Below are positions 26,989 to 37,267 of a stretch of DNA of 64,000 nt, piece by piece. Source of the stretch: Sulfolobales archaeon HS-7. GTDB taxonomy: Archaea; Thermoproteota; Thermoprotei_A; Sulfolobales; Sulfolobaceae. Numbering within the stretch: the first letter of the stretch is position 1; each line of letters opens with the position of its first letter. Where the stretch lies: assembly GCA_019704295.1 (NCBI GenBank), contig AP024596.1, forward strand, positions 2,006,501-2,070,500, given 5' to 3'. The position numbers and the translations under genes were made by a program. Under the pieces are notes generated by a model. It saw nothing but the letters and a program-made list of their open reading frames with translations, made no database searches and had not been told where the DNA came from.

Positions 26989-27582
26989 ATGGAACTACGA
27001 AATAAATGTATAGAGTCTACTTACGCAAAGTTAGACGTAAAAGACTACTTACCTAAGTCTTCTCACAAGTATATAAACCAGCCCGAGTTTTTTGAGAAAC
27101 CTATACCGATTACGAACGAGATTAATATGACGGCCCTTTCACTTGGCCTATATATGTTGGATCAACTCGAAATAACTAATGATTCAAAGGTCCTCGAAAT
27201 AGGAACTGGTGCAGGATTCTATACAGATATAATAGCGGGATGTACAAACTCCCAAGTTTTCTCTATGGAAATAGACAAAGATGTTTACAGCAAAGCTAAG
27301 AACGTTATAAAAAGCAAAAATGTTAGTCTCATACATGGTGACGGAGGTCAAGGATTTCAGGAAGGTAGCCCATTTGATAGAATAATTGCCTGGGCATTAT
27401 TTCCCGCAATTCCTTGCATTCCATTCACTCAATTAAAACGCGGAGGAATAATAATAGCTCCAATACAGGTAAGGGAAAAACAGATATTATTTAAGATTAT
27501 AAAGGGCGAAACCGTCGGAATGATCAAGTTAGGAGAAGTTATCTTTACTAAAGCTAAGGGGATTTGTGGTTTTCTAGAATAA
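26989..27582 (+). CDS. pcm: Protein-L-isoaspartate O-methyltransferase family
   Basis: This 197-aa AdoMet enzyme repairs isoaspartyl residues. The PIMT region is recognisable as NEINMTALSLGLYMLDQL, followed by AdoMet motif I VLEIGTGAGFYT (about 66-77) and ALEID-like EMEID. It is slightly shorter than bacterial Pcm, as usual in Sulfolobales. It is separated from the thermopsin-like gene by 44 bp. Confidence 0.87.
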   Translation: MELRNKCIESTYAKLDVKDYLPKSSHKYINQPEFFEKPIPITNEINMTALSLGLYMLDQLEITNDSKVLEIGTGAGFYTDIIAGCTNSQVFSMEIDKDVYSKAKNVIKSKNVSLIHGDGGQGFQEGSPFDRIIAWALFPAIPCIPFTQLKRGGIIIAPIQVREKQILFKIIKGETVGMIKLGEVIFTKAKGICGFLE

Positions 27583-28042
27583 TGTTTACACTTCTTGAAT
27601 GTTAAGTATCTAGTGTTAATACCTTTCATAAGGATTTTATAGGAATTGAAAGACTTCATTACTTTCTCGTAATACGAAGCGAACGAGCAATGAGCGAGTA
27701 ATGAGGATAATCCTTCTCACTAAAAATCATTTTACAGATAATACATTAATCATAGTATTAACAGTCTAAGCGTTACCACTACACCTAAGCAGGGTCCATG
27801 TGGTACCCCTCTATTCCAAATCATCAGCCCTATATGGATTCCCCTGATATAAAGCTCAATGCTGGGGCTCTTAATGTTTGTGGAACTCTTTACCGCTGGC
27901 GGGGAACAGGAAGCCTCGCCCCTAACATCAGGGTAATTTACATTTTTAGTTAGCATTTTTTCTTCTAGGTGTCTCAGGACGTCGAGATAAAGCGTTCTCG
28001 ACCTTCATGTCCCTTAGCGTTAGAGATCTGAAGGAGTAAAAA
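27583..28042. other. 460-bp intergenic region with IS605-type relic
   Basis: After pcm the region has a direct repeat of the type GAACGAGCAATGAGCGAGTAATGAG (27680-27704) and then the tnpB-tail relic at 27745-27960. No gene. Confidence 0.5.
27745..27960 (+). mobile_element. IS200/IS605-like tnpB 3'-end relic
   Basis: One frame reads VTTTPKQGPCGTPLFQII, and a second reads NAGALNVCGTLYRW. The sequence then continues with the AGGAAGCCTCGCCCCTAACA type end common at the right end of IS605-group elements. It aligns with the relic at 9831 and with the more diverged 47231 copy. The G+C content is higher than the flanks, fitting a former structured guide RNA end. Confidence 0.5.
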
Positions 28043-29764
28043 TCAATTATCATTTAACAATCTCTGTTTCACTATATCTATGTTATTCTCAGCATTGAAG
28101 AAAACTGGAACGTCATGTGGCAGAGCAGCCTTAAAGCTTACAAGAAGCCACTGACCAACATCTAAGTCTAAAGTCATATCTAGAAGCATGTCACTAATTG
28201 CAAACGTTTCAGCTACAAGCTGCCTGTCGTACGGTCTAGGCATAATACTGATGAAATAACTATGTAGTTGTTGGATTACATTAGTGTTTAAGTATGCCAA
28301 CCTTTGCGTACTTATAAGTCCGTGTAGTCTATACTTTCTTCCTTGTCTTAACAACTTTTCAATGGCTTCACTTGACTGGTAGGTGTTATCCTTACTTCTC
28401 GTATCGTAAGGTATGAACTCCTGGGCTTCGTCAATGACGAAGGCTATTGGGGGTTTCGTAGTATATGATCTTCTCCTTTTATCTATGATCGAGTTAATCA
28501 CTTGAGAGGCTATAGTACGGATATCGGATGAATTAGGACTCTCTATTACGAATAATTTCTCCTTTCCATCCAAGATATCAAGGACAAGCGACTCTACGTC
28601 GTATACCTTATTGTCTTCTTCATGTTCTATGTTAATATATCCCCTTATCCCGGAAATAAAGGTAAATAGGGACGAGTTTTCCCTAAGTTTACTTTCTTGT
28701 GCGATCTCCTCCACCTCATCGAGCAGGCTCCTCAGTTCACTATCAATTAAATCCTCCTTAGAGAGATTCCTATCCCTCATGTACCTATCAAGCTTACTTA
28801 ACATAAGCTTGAATAAAGGCTTCTGAGCTATTGCTGTGTACTTATCCTCTAACTGTTCATTAACTAGTCTAATCAATTCACCATACGTTAAATAACCGAT
28901 CCCCTCAGGTTTGATATATATATGCTTTATCTTCTCTTTAGTATATAATATCCTGAACTTATTTTCAATTTTCTCTGTAATATCCTCCAACTCCTCTGGA
29001 ATCACGTGACTCCTCACCAATCTTTTAGAAGAATTTGAAGCTTCTGGTGGAAGTCGTTCGGTAGTTACAATTTTAGAGGGATAATTTGACAGTACGTCAA
29101 GTAATAATATTGCATATTCCATAGATAAATCAAAAATTACTATTTTGTAGTCGGAACTCTCGATAACTTTTCTAATTAATGTAGCTATAAGATTCGATTT
29201 TCCAGTACCAGTAAATGCAAAAATTCCAGTATGGTATTTAATTAATCGGTCTAGATCTATTCGAAGTTCGCTTCCAGTTGTTAATAGGTTACCAATTTTG
29301 ACCCCCTTACTACTAGAAACGAAACTGTCATACGATTCTTTTGTGAATATTCTAACTTCAGAGCCTATGAGGGGAGGAGAATATCCCCTTTTTATCACGC
29401 TTAGCTTTTCATCAATTAGATAGCCTGCAGGCGACGCATATATTTCTAGCCAAACATTTCTCGGAATAGGAGAATCCCAACTCTCACTAACCCTTTTCAT
29501 TATTTCTTGTCGTAACTCAACCGGTAGCGAATTGTCAACACCTATCATAGAGTAATGCATGGGTATGTAGTCAACTATTTCCATCACTAAGTAAAGTCCC
29601 GATACCGACTTAACCCCCAGTAATTGACCTATAGCTATTTTATCCCTTAAGGAAAAGGGCATTTCTATTACGAAGTTGCGGAAAGTAATTGTACTCCTGT
29701 TATCAGACGTAGGCCTTGTATAGACCCTTACCTCCCTAAGCCTCCCAGTTTCGCGCTCGAACAA
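28043..29764 (-). CDS. HerA-like hexameric helicase/translocase (paralogue)
   Basis: This 573-aa HerA/FtsK-type ATPase has an N-terminal beta-barrel-like HAS region, Walker A FTGTGKSN at 184-191, Walker B AFVIDEAQEF, and the C-terminal LLRQGRKYRLHGLISTQRL arm with the conserved Arg and sensor residues. HerA works with NurA in DNA end resection. The ATG overlaps the NurA-like gene by 29 bp. The classical nurA-rad50-mre11-herA cluster is not here, so this is a second, stand-alone HerA-NurA pair of unknown task (repair or defence). Confidence 0.85.
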   Translation of the reverse strand: MFERETGRLREVRVYTRPTSDNRSTITFRNFVIEMPFSLRDKIAIGQLLGVKSVSGLYLVMEIVDYIPMHYSMIGVDNSLPVELRQEIMKRVSESWDSPIPRNVWLEIYASPAGYLIDEKLSVIKRGYSPPLIGSEVRIFTKESYDSFVSSSKGVKIGNLLTTGSELRIDLDRLIKYHTGIFAFTGTGKSNLIATLIRKVIESSDYKIVIFDLSMEYAILLLDVLSNYPSKIVTTERLPPEASNSSKRLVRSHVIPEELEDITEKIENKFRILYTKEKIKHIYIKPEGIGYLTYGELIRLVNEQLEDKYTAIAQKPLFKLMLSKLDRYMRDRNLSKEDLIDSELRSLLDEVEEIAQESKLRENSSLFTFISGIRGYINIEHEEDNKVYDVESLVLDILDGKEKLFVIESPNSSDIRTIASQVINSIIDKRRRSYTTKPPIAFVIDEAQEFIPYDTRSKDNTYQSSEAIEKLLRQGRKYRLHGLISTQRLAYLNTNVIQQLHSYFISIMPRPYDRQLVAETFAISDMLLDMTLDLDVGQWLLVSFKAALPHDVPVFFNAENNIDIVKQRLLNDN

Positions 29765-30482
29765 GGCGTTGTACCTCCACTGCGCTTCTGAAATCCCTAT
29801 ATCTAATCTTATCGTTTTCTCTTTTTAATATAGCCTTTCCCTCCTTTAGATAGTATTTAGCTATTTTATCAGCGAGAAAAAGAGGGTAGTTATATCCCAA
29901 CGCTTCAGGAACAGGTTCATTCCCTAACACTGATAAGAGGTACAGTAGTTGAGAGGGCTCTAAGTCTGTCATATTTTGATACATAAATACCCATGTAATA
30001 TCGGTTAAACGGAAAAACCCAGTTTTAATCCCTTCATAAGTTGTTTGTGAAGTTATCCAAGGGGCGTTGGCTATATTCGATAAGTAAATTCTATCATTTT
30101 GAAAAAAAACGCTTGTCCTAAAGTCCTTGACTATACCTACGACTTTATTGCTAGGTACTATTCCCCTTTTTATATCAAAGGATAACTTCCTGTCCATGAA
30201 TATAATATCTGACGTTTCATTCGTCATTTGCTTATATTCCATCTTTGTCATTTCCTCATCTTCAGAGGAACACTCCATCACGTTTACGTCATATGCCACT
30301 TTATTTATTTCAAATGTATTCTCAACTACTCTTCCTCTAACTATACCTACTGTTATGTAACAGATTCTACTGTCAATGTACTCTTCAGTTAGAAAAGAAC
30401 CATCAATCGCACTAAAGGAGAGAGAATTAATGGTTTTCCTGTCCCTTATAAACTTTATTACGTCAGTGTTCTTTTCTGACAT
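29736..30482 (-). CDS. NurA-domain nuclease partner of HerA-like protein
   Basis: This 248-aa protein carries the NurA-type AIDGSF motif (25-30), the metal-binding Asp of this nuclease family, and a later aromatic-rich GFFRLTDITWVFMYQNM segment. The C-terminal part is helical. The overlap with the HerA-like gene supports the NurA call. The start ATG at 30482 leaves only 2 bp to the thiR start on the other strand, so one or both promoters must lie inside the opposite coding region. Confidence 0.75.
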   Translation of the reverse strand: MSEKNTDVIKFIRDRKTINSLSFSAIDGSFLTEEYIDSRICYITVGIVRGRVVENTFEINKVAYDVNVMECSSEDEEMTKMEYKQMTNETSDIIFMDRKLSFDIKRGIVPSNKVVGIVKDFRTSVFFQNDRIYLSNIANAPWITSQTTYEGIKTGFFRLTDITWVFMYQNMTDLEPSQLLYLLSVLGNEPVPEALGYNYPLFLADKIAKYYLKEGKAILKRENDKIRYRDFRSAVEVQRLVRARNWEA

Positions 30483-30484
30483 AA

Positions 30485-31402
30485 ATGACAGATACTCCTT
30501 TAATGCTTATATCTGACTATGTTATCCCTGAATTAAGGATACTAGAGGCTAACGAGCTAAGAAAGAGAGGGATCAGTCAGACAAAAATAGCGTATGTGTT
30601 AGGAGTATCTCAACCCGCAGTAAAAAAGTATCTTGAAAGCGATATTATTAAAGCTGAGAAGAATTTAGTTAAGGTTGGAATTGATGAGCCAAGTATTCAC
30701 GAGTTCCTTGACAGTGTTATACCGATATTACTAGAAGGTGAAAAGGAGAAGGCGATGCTTTTTACTACACTTTGGTCTCTAAAAAATTTGTCCTTGCTAA
30801 AATTATGTGACTTTCACAAAACGATCCAAAGAATTTCTCCGTCGTGCAATATATGCAAAGGAATATACGTTGAAAATGAGGAGAAGGAATTAGAGGTTGC
30901 CCTCTCCTTAATAAAGTATAAGGGCGTGGCTTGTCTTATCCCAGAGGTTATGAGTAATTTAGCTTACGCGAAGCATAATCCAAAATCAATAAGCGATATA
31001 ATGGCTATACCTGGAAGAATTATTAAGGTTAAGGACACCATTATAGTCCCCAATGGTCCAGAATGGGGGGGCAGTAAACATTTAGCTACAATCTTGCTTT
31101 CCTTAGCGCGTAAAAAGGAAGGAGATAGAAGTATAAGAGCTGTGATGAACATTAAGTACTCTAAAGATCTAGATGATGTATTAGACAAACTTAACTTTAA
31201 ATACGCCAAGGTCTCAGGGGGAAGTACAGACGAAGAGATTGCAGAAATAGTAAGCGAAAGTTGTAATAACTGTGACGTTGTAATTCACACAGGAGGAATA
31301 GGAATCGAACCTATAACCTACGTATTTGGCCAGGATCCAATAACTACAGTAACAAAAGTCATTAAAATAGCGGATTTATACTGCGGTAAGAAAAGTAATT
31401 GA
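30485..31402 (+). CDS. thiR: ThiR-type transcription regulator (HTH + ThiN domain)
   Basis: This 305-aa protein has an N-terminal helix-turn-helix (ELRKRGISQTKIAYVLGV then QPAVKKYL, about 24-50), a Cys-containing middle part (CNICKG) and a C-terminal ThiN domain (about 130-300) with IMAIPGRIIKVKD and PNGPEWGGSKHLATILL. ThiN-type regulators of archaea sense thiamine phosphate and control thiamine genes. The first likely start is 30485; a second ATG at 30503 would move the leader into the gene and enlarge the shared promoter space. Target genes are not evident here. Confidence 0.82.
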   Translation: MTDTPLMLISDYVIPELRILEANELRKRGISQTKIAYVLGVSQPAVKKYLESDIIKAEKNLVKVGIDEPSIHEFLDSVIPILLEGEKEKAMLFTTLWSLKNLSLLKLCDFHKTIQRISPSCNICKGIYVENEEKELEVALSLIKYKGVACLIPEVMSNLAYAKHNPKSISDIMAIPGRIIKVKDTIIVPNGPEWGGSKHLATILLSLARKKEGDRSIRAVMNIKYSKDLDDVLDKLNFKYAKVSGGSTDEEIAEIVSESCNNCDVVIHTGGIGIEPITYVFGQDPITTVTKVIKIADLYCGKKSN

Positions 31403-31524
31403 AAGTTGAACTAAGAAGGCTCAGTCCTCAAGACCTAATTCATTATATCGCCTTAGTCCCGATTCATCATAGCAAGTACTATGTGTCCAAAAGTGATTTT
31501 AAACTAAGTTGAATAAGTTGATTA
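31403..31524. other. Short leader with promoter-like sequence before the oxidoreductase
   Basis: It contains the stretch ATTTTAAACTAAGTTG about 20 bp before the ATG at 31525, a plausible TATA element. Nothing else noted. Confidence 0.4.
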
Positions 31525-32622
31525 ATGAAGATAGCCGTAATTGGGGGAGGAATCGTTGGCACGTTAGCGGCATTTCTCCTTAAGCGAAATGGATTTGATG
31601 TAAAAGTGTTTGAGAGAAAGGAACTCGGTTACGGTTCGATTCACGCTGCAGGTCTTATCGAACCATATAGATTTGACAAGATCAATTCCACATCGATGGT
31701 AATCAGAATGGCTTCATATATGATAAGAGGTTCTACAGCCATTTCAAAGTTCGATAATGAATGGGTACTTAGTTTAATGAAAATTATTAATGAAAACCCA
31801 CCTGCCTATGTATGGGACGAATTAAAGGAAATGGGTAGGTATTCATTAAACTTCTATAGGGAGCTAGCGCAGGAAAAAAATGATTTTAGTTTCTCGGATA
31901 AAGGGGTTGCAGAAGTGTATATCTCAGAAGAAAGTTTCGAAAATGCTATTGAAGAGGAAAAGCTAAATCCCCTTAATCCTAAATACGAAGTTATAGACCA
32001 TTATAGATTTTCGGGTGGAATTCTATATCCTGAACTAGAAAGTTTATCAACTGAGAAATTTATAGAACATATTGGGCAGGAGTTGAATCAGAACTTAGTG
32101 ATAAGAGATGTTCATAGTTTTTCTCCAACAGAGATAGATAATGAGAAATTTGACATGGTTATAATTTCAACTGGTTTTGAAACTAGAAAATTAGGTATTC
32201 CAGTTACTGGGTTCAGTGGTTACGGTTTTTTAGTTAAGGGGGAGAAGGTTAACTGCCCCATAGTAATAGCAGATCTCGGGGTAGCCTATAATTCCTACGA
32301 AGAAGTTTCTAAGCTAACTGCCGGTTTTGACATGGGATGGCAGATAAACGAAAAAAGACGAGAGAGGCTATTAGTCTTAGCTGGAAAGTATCTAGATATA
32401 AAGGATACGATCTCATCGAAATTCGGCATTAGACCATGTACTCCCGATGGATTCCCTGTCGTCTGCTGGAAAGATGGATATCTGTTTCTAACAGGAAATT
32501 GTAGACTGGGATGGAGCTATGCCCCCGCAATGGCAAAACTTGCTATAGAGGCGGCAAAGGGCAGAAAAGACTTTGGCTTTTTTTCCAGATTTTGCAGTCA
32601 TTCTGGAGGAATTTCCTTGTAG
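31525..32622 (+). CDS. FAD-dependent oxidoreductase (DadA/GlyOx type)
   Basis: This 365-aa flavoprotein has the N-terminal dinucleotide fold GGGIVGTLAAFLLK (8-21) and the later GATG-like IISTGFETRKLG. The C-terminal RPCTPDGFPVV and GNCRLGWSYAPAM loops are the substrate and FAD-closing part of the D-amino-acid dehydrogenase / glycine oxidase superfamily. It could supply ThiO-like chemistry given thiR nearby, but that is a guess. It converges with the permease gene, overlapping by 25 bp. Confidence 0.85.
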   Translation: MKIAVIGGGIVGTLAAFLLKRNGFDVKVFERKELGYGSIHAAGLIEPYRFDKINSTSMVIRMASYMIRGSTAISKFDNEWVLSLMKIINENPPAYVWDELKEMGRYSLNFYRELAQEKNDFSFSDKGVAEVYISEESFENAIEEEKLNPLNPKYEVIDHYRFSGGILYPELESLSTEKFIEHIGQELNQNLVIRDVHSFSPTEIDNEKFDMVIISTGFETRKLGIPVTGFSGYGFLVKGEKVNCPIVIADLGVAYNSYEEVSKLTAGFDMGWQINEKRRERLLVLAGKYLDIKDTISSKFGIRPCTPDGFPVVCWKDGYLFLTGNCRLGWSYAPAMAKLAIEAAKGRKDFGFFSRFCSHSGGISL

Positions 32623-34103
32623 ACTACGTTAAGATCTAAGCCTACTCTCTTATGCTTAATGTAAGATGCTAAATACACTAATCCTGATATTAGTATTGTT
32701 CCAATTACGAAAATCAAGGTAATGGTATTTGGCGCACCTGAGGAAGTGGCGAATCCGAAATCAGGATTAACTGCAGATTCATATGTTAAGTAACTAAATA
32801 CAGAGACTGAGAGTATTGAAGCTAGCAGCAGCTTCATACTGTTCTGCCTTATGCTAAATACTATTCCTGCTATGCTTACAACCGCAAAGTAAAGCATTCC
32901 TAGGATTGTTGCGCCATACAGTGCAGTTGCGGAACTGGAAATTACCGGCAACGCTAGAAACCCTAACGTTATTACTAAATCAAGTAAGTGTGTATAAACG
33001 GGAGAACCTGCTTTATTAAGCCTAGAGAAGATCTCTGGTAACACTCTATCAAACGACATTGCAAATATATACCTAGAGAAAACTATTACACCGTAGGCCA
33101 GAATATAGATTTGCCATACAAATATGCCGATACCAATTATCCATTCAAGAATGGGATTTCCAGCCATTGCTATAGCAGCTGTCCAGAAATTATATGCTCC
33201 TCCGTTTGCCGATAGCAAGTAATTAGCTGTACCAAAACCGGTTCCTACATACATTAAGAAAAAGCCTATTGTAACTAATCCCCCAGTGAGAAATAACGCT
33301 ACCGGAAGATTATATTTAGCTACCTTATTTCCCCTGAATTCAGACGCTACAGAAGGTCCAGCTTGCATCCATGGATACGTGAAAAGGGCGAAGAAGGGAA
33401 ACATAAACAAAGTGTCACCCCAGCTAAACTTTGATACTATCGTTGAAGGAAGCGTAATTCCCTCCCCAGATAAAAACTTAGATAAACCTGAATTAGTTAA
33501 GAAGTGACCATAGTTTGCTGCTAATACACCTATTGCAATCATTATAGCCAGCAAACTGAATATACCGAGGACACTCACTAGGCCATATCCGTATCGCGGT
33601 TTCAGTATATTAAATGCTATTATGATTCCAAATATTAAAGCAGCTACTCCATAATCAATTAGCGGATTATTAAATATCGTTGCTGCTGATACTAAATAAC
33701 TGTTACTATTCACAATACCTACAGTTTGCATAACAGTCTGAATTGCTGAAGCCGAAAAGAATGCAGTCAGGGCGAAAAATGCAAGAGATTCAATCATGAG
33801 AGTGAGAGCAAAAGTTACGCCGACAGCACCTCCTAATGTTCTGCTTACCCATACGTAGTCACCTCCCGTTCGGGGGATTCTGTTGGTAAGGTATGTATAC
33901 ATGTATAGTTGGGGCAGGACCAGTATCAAGCCCAAAAGAGATGCTACCCAAAGCGAACTGCCAGGAAGAACATAGGGACTAATTCCTATGAACAGAGCGG
34001 CTCCCGCAGCCATATTGCCTATATTGAGCATAGCTGCGTCAATTAATCCGACTTCTTTCCTAAGTCCAGAAGACTCCCTTACAAAAACTTGTTTACTCGT
34101 CAT
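32598..34103 (-). CDS. APC family amino-acid permease
   Basis: This 501-aa transporter has about 12 membrane segments and the APC-superfamily start AAMLNIGNMAAGAALF. The conserved loop NRIPRTGGDYVWVSR lies after TM2-3 and MQAGPSVASEFRG near the middle. Substrate not predictable. It ends 25 bp into the oxidoreductase gene on the opposite strand, an amino-acid uptake and oxidation pairing. The TATA-like TTTTTAAATCTATATTTTATAA at 34125 onward lies just before the ATG. Confidence 0.9.
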   Translation of the reverse strand: MTSKQVFVRESSGLRKEVGLIDAAMLNIGNMAAGAALFIGISPYVLPGSSLWVASLLGLILVLPQLYMYTYLTNRIPRTGGDYVWVSRTLGGAVGVTFALTLMIESLAFFALTAFFSASAIQTVMQTVGIVNSNSYLVSAATIFNNPLIDYGVAALIFGIIIAFNILKPRYGYGLVSVLGIFSLLAIMIAIGVLAANYGHFLTNSGLSKFLSGEGITLPSTIVSKFSWGDTLFMFPFFALFTYPWMQAGPSVASEFRGNKVAKYNLPVALFLTGGLVTIGFFLMYVGTGFGTANYLLSANGGAYNFWTAAIAMAGNPILEWIIGIGIFVWQIYILAYGVIVFSRYIFAMSFDRVLPEIFSRLNKAGSPVYTHLLDLVITLGFLALPVISSSATALYGATILGMLYFAVVSIAGIVFSIRQNSMKLLLASILSVSVFSYLTYESAVNPDFGFATSSGAPNTITLIFVIGTILISGLVYLASYIKHKRVGLDLNVVYKEIPPE

Positions 34104-34306
34104 AAAAAATTCTTCTCGTAACTCTTTTTAAATCTATATTTTATAATTACGAATCTACGTAATATGTCTTACATAATTATGTAAATTATCTGTAGTAGCT
34201 ATTTAGTCATCAATGAACTGATTTTACTTGGATATGTAATTTTTCCTTCAACAATAGCTTAGAGTGTATATTAAGCGTAAGCATTCTAACGGGTAAAAAG
34301 AAAATG

Positions 34307-34320
34307 TTTAAAGCTTATTT
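34307..34320 (+). promoter_or_regulatory. TATA box of tRNA-Gln
   Basis: TTTAAAGCTTATTT is centred about 25 bp before the mature tRNA start at 34338, the standard spacing for archaeal promoters. Confidence 0.6.
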
Positions 34321-34337
34321 GTGGAAGAAATAATGAT

Positions 34338-34410
34338 AGCCGGGTAGTCTAGCGGTCAAGGATCCAGGGCTTTGGCCCCTGGGACCAGGGTTCGAATCCC
34401 TGCCCGGCTA
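34338..34410 (+). tRNA. tRNA-Gln (anticodon UUG)
   Basis: This is a 73-nt cloverleaf with no intron. Acceptor AGCCGGG/CCCGGCT, discriminator A, anticodon stem CAGGG with loop CTTTGGC giving UUG, and T-arm CAGGG-TTCGAAT-CCCTG. CCA is not encoded. The GatD and GatE genes at 39.9-43.1 kb supply the amidotransferase that converts Glu-tRNA(Gln) to Gln-tRNA(Gln). Confidence 0.97.
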
Positions 34411-34804
34411 CTGCCTGATGCTTATGAACCGCTTTACGATATTAAACTCTACAAATTTACCTATACGGCTACTACTACTGCTAAGGGTATAGTTCAGTTA
34501 AAGGCAAGGAGTTATTCCTCCTAATTAGTTCTGATTTTTCTTCCTGAAACTCTTCTGCAGCAGTTTTTGCCCTTTCTATTACACCATAATAGCAGTCTTA
34601 AGCTCATTGAAATTGCTCTTGACGCTATTTACGTAAAATTCGGGGAAATAGACAAAGGTATTATTTGTCTTTCCAGCATTATTAAGAAAAGTTTTTGTTT
34701 GTTTTCTTAATATATTATGCTTATTAACTAATAAGATCTGTAAAACCAGCATTACTAACATATTAATATATAGAACTTATTTTTAAAATCTAGAGAAGTA
34801 TAAA
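34411..34804. other. ~390-bp intergenic region, nothing recognised
   Basis: It is A+T-rich. A 60-codon open frame on the minus strand (34761-34579) has no ribosome site and no recognisable domain, so I do not call it. A relic of transposon DNA is possible because a GACGCTATTTACGTAAAATTC block resembles leaders near other insertions. Confidence 0.4.
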
Positions 34805-36016
34805 TTAGAAGAGAGATGTCTTGTCCTCAAGTATGAGTTCAGTTATTTTTCTGAAATCGGAAATTACCTCATCGGCAATTCCCCTAGCTTCGTTCTTCAT
34901 TTCGTCAGTGATACGGCCATTGGACGATTTCATTTCGATGTTGAGAACTAAGGGATCATCGATAGGTCTGCCGATCTGACCTAAAACCTCTACTTGTACA
35001 TTTGATATATCCTTTACAGTAGTTGCGACTTTATTAGCAATAATCCCCGCAATTACGTTGTACAATTTCCCTACATGATTAACTGGATTTTTGCCTGCAG
35101 TGGCCTCAAGCGACATAGGTCTCATAGGAGTGATTAAACCAGTAGCTCTATTACCCCTCCCTGTCATACCATCATCACCATGCTCTGCTGACGTGCCTGT
35201 TACTGTAAGATAGAAAATTCCCTTGTCCGGTTTGTCACCAGTGTTTATATGTATCCTTATCTCGTTTTCACCTATCTTCTTCTCAGTCATCCTTAATATC
35301 TCTTCCTTGACCTCAGACTTAACTTCAACATAATGGGAGGCGTCCTCAATAAGTGGAGATATAGTAGCCATCGCGATAGTTAGATCTATTTCCTTTCCTT
35401 TCCTAAGTCCCATTACTTTTACATCTTCACCAACTTCAGGGTGCTTTCTTTTAAATTCTGGTGAATTCAAGAGCCTCTCTGTACTCAAAACCAGTTCTTC
35501 CAGTCTGGAGAGAGGGGCAAAACCTACACCGAAGCTAGTATCATTGGAGAGCGGAACCTTCTTTCCCTCGTCGAAAATCCCTATTAGATCTGTTGAACCC
35601 TTACCTATTTTATAATCAATAACTAGATGTTTTTCCGGATCTAGGTATCTGAAATTATCCTTAATCCATTCCTTTACAGTTTCAATAATTATAGTCCCCA
35701 CAGGTATTGATTCAGAACCTTTATCGCGTACTTCAGTAGTAGCTCTTCCAGACACTATTATATATATGGGATGTATTACCTCTCCTCCTTTAAACATAGG
35801 CGTGGCTTGTCCGCCCACAACTAGCGTCTTATCTAGGTTATGATGAAGTATTACTCCATACCTTTTTAGATAGTACTTTGATAAACCTCTGCTTGCGACT
35901 TCTGAAGCACTGTCCGCAATATAGTCTGGATGTCCTGTACCTTTTCTCTCGACAAGCTCGACTTCAAGTTGGTTAACGTCCTTCCAATTAGCCTCTTGTA
36001 CTACTATATTTTTCAT
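34805..36016 (-). CDS. mat: S-adenosylmethionine synthetase (archaeal type)
   Basis: This 403-aa enzyme makes AdoMet. The archaeal-type N-terminal [12 protein letters not shown] is at 25-36, [13 protein letters not shown]-like [16 protein letters not shown] is near 280, and the C-terminal part is complete. It gives AdoMet for the methylases here (Trm11-like, fibrillarin, pcm). Monocistronic in appearance, next to the Sm-like gene with a 33-bp gap. Confidence 0.96.
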   Translation of the reverse strand: MKNIVVQEANWKDVNQLEVELVERKGTGHPDYIADSASEVASRGLSKYYLKRYGVILHHNLDKTLVVGGQATPMFKGGEVIHPIYIIVSGRATTEVRDKGSESIPVGTIIIETVKEWIKDNFRYLDPEKHLVIDYKIGKGSTDLIGIFDEGKKVPLSNDTSFGVGFAPLSRLEELVLSTERLLNSPEFKRKHPEVGEDVKVMGLRKGKEIDLTIAMATISPLIEDASHYVEVKSEVKEEILRMTEKKIGENEIRIHINTGDKPDKGIFYLTVTGTSAEHGDDGMTGRGNRATGLITPMRPMSLEATAGKNPVNHVGKLYNVIAGIIANKVATTVKDISNVQVEVLGQIGRPIDDPLVLNIEMKSSNGRITDEMKNEARGIADEVISDFRKITELILEDKTSLF

Positions 36017-36049
36017 TACAGATCACTACCCTACCTACTATGGTATATT

Positions 36050-36325
36050 TTATATTTTCTTACCCTCACTATTCATAATATTTTCGTAATCTAGACTAAC
36101 AAATAGTATATTGCTCCCTCTTATCAATACCTCACCATATTTTGTTACAGGTTCATCAGTACCTTCTCTTAATTCAGCACAATCTTTTAGTACAAGATTC
36201 ATAGTCCCGTCACTCTGTTCTAATCTTCCTATTAAGGCCGTTCCGTCCTTTAATCTTACCATTACTATTTTGTTCACTGCCATTCTTATGTTTTTCAGGG
36301 GATTATCAGCTCTAGCTTGCAACAC
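36050..36325 (-). CDS. Sm-like archaeal protein (LSm)
   Basis: This 91-aa Sm-fold protein forms RNA-binding rings. The Sm1 motif is [25 protein letters not shown] (about 26-50) and Sm2 is [17 protein letters not shown] (about 63-79). The start GTG at 36325 follows a good ribosome site GGAGGG at ~8 bp. It precedes the mat gene on the same strand. Confidence 0.93.
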   Translation of the reverse strand: MLQARADNPLKNIRMAVNKIVMVRLKDGTALIGRLEQSDGTMNLVLKDCAELREGTDEPVTKYGEVLIRGSNILFVSLDYENIMNSEGKKI

Positions 36326-36374
36326 AAAACCCTCCTTATTACGGAATTATAAATGAATACATATATTAAGCTAA

Positions 36375-37200
36375 TGTTGTTACCTCAGCCCTGTTAACTA
36401 TCTCCTCACGGTTGAGGCTTTCCGCTTTCGATACGCCTTAAAGGGCTCCACAGGCACTGCTAGCCGTCCCAATTTGATCTCCTCAAATTAAGGAAAGCGT
36501 TGTAGTTCCTGTCTCTCGTACGCCTAAGTCTGGGCACTTACTTTCCTTTAGCGAGAGGAGGAGTATCTCTGTATCGATGTCTATGACAACAACTTCCCCT
36601 GCTACGGGCATTGAGGGAACCGCGATTTTCCACAGGGGCGATGCACATAGGTAAGGTATCAACTTGACGATTACCCTCTTCACTTTATCTAGTGGAAAAT
36701 CACTAACCATGATAACGCTGGAAATCACTAGCTTCGATAGTTCAAGCGTTCCGCTCTCTTCTCACTCCCTTTTGTCCAACTTCCCCCACTATTTTCCAAT
36801 CTAACTAAGACGAGGGTACCACTTGAGTACCTTTCCTTGGGGAAAGTGATAACCATTTTGGGAACCTCTGCCTAGCTTGCGAAGAGGTCTCCATCTGTCG
36901 CAGAGTTTAGGAATAAAGTTATCAATATTCCCTATCCCCCTTCCCAGTTCTATGGGAGTTGCCTTAATTAAGTCTTGTTTTTCCTCATTGCTTTCGTGAA
37001 GGCAAATTTCCCCAGTGTAAGGTGTTACATAACTTGCACCATAACTTCAACTTTGCTTTTAACCACACAACCTCAGTTAGTTAATGTAGGGCCGAAAGTG
37101 GAATCTTACGTAAGGCATTACCAGTAAACCTGGGAATAGAAGTGTTTAAACGAGGGGCTATCCATTCTTAGAGGTTTCCCGTCCCCTTTACCCAGTTAAG
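36375..37200 (-). pseudogene. Decayed IS200/IS605 tnpB relic
   Basis: No intact frame remains over ~830 bp. On the minus strand fragments such as VSDFPLDKVKRVIVKLIPYL (36483-36728 area) and a final segment SAVPVEPFKAYRKRKAS-like are seen, with the A+G-rich AAAGCCTCAACCGTGAGGAG end typical of IS605-group right ends. Several frameshifts and stops. It lies between the Sm-like gene and the nop5-flpA-DUF61 operon. The tail is a possible former guide RNA. Confidence 0.45.
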
Positions 37201-37267
37201 ATAAAGAGCCGTAGTAGCAGTTACTTAAAATCTAAGTAATTTTAAATCAAGTTATGATGAAAAGCTT

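Noticed and set aside
34579-34761. 60-codon gene on the minus strand after tRNA-Gln
   Set aside because: No ribosome site, no promoter, no recognisable domain; composition like non-coding DNA.
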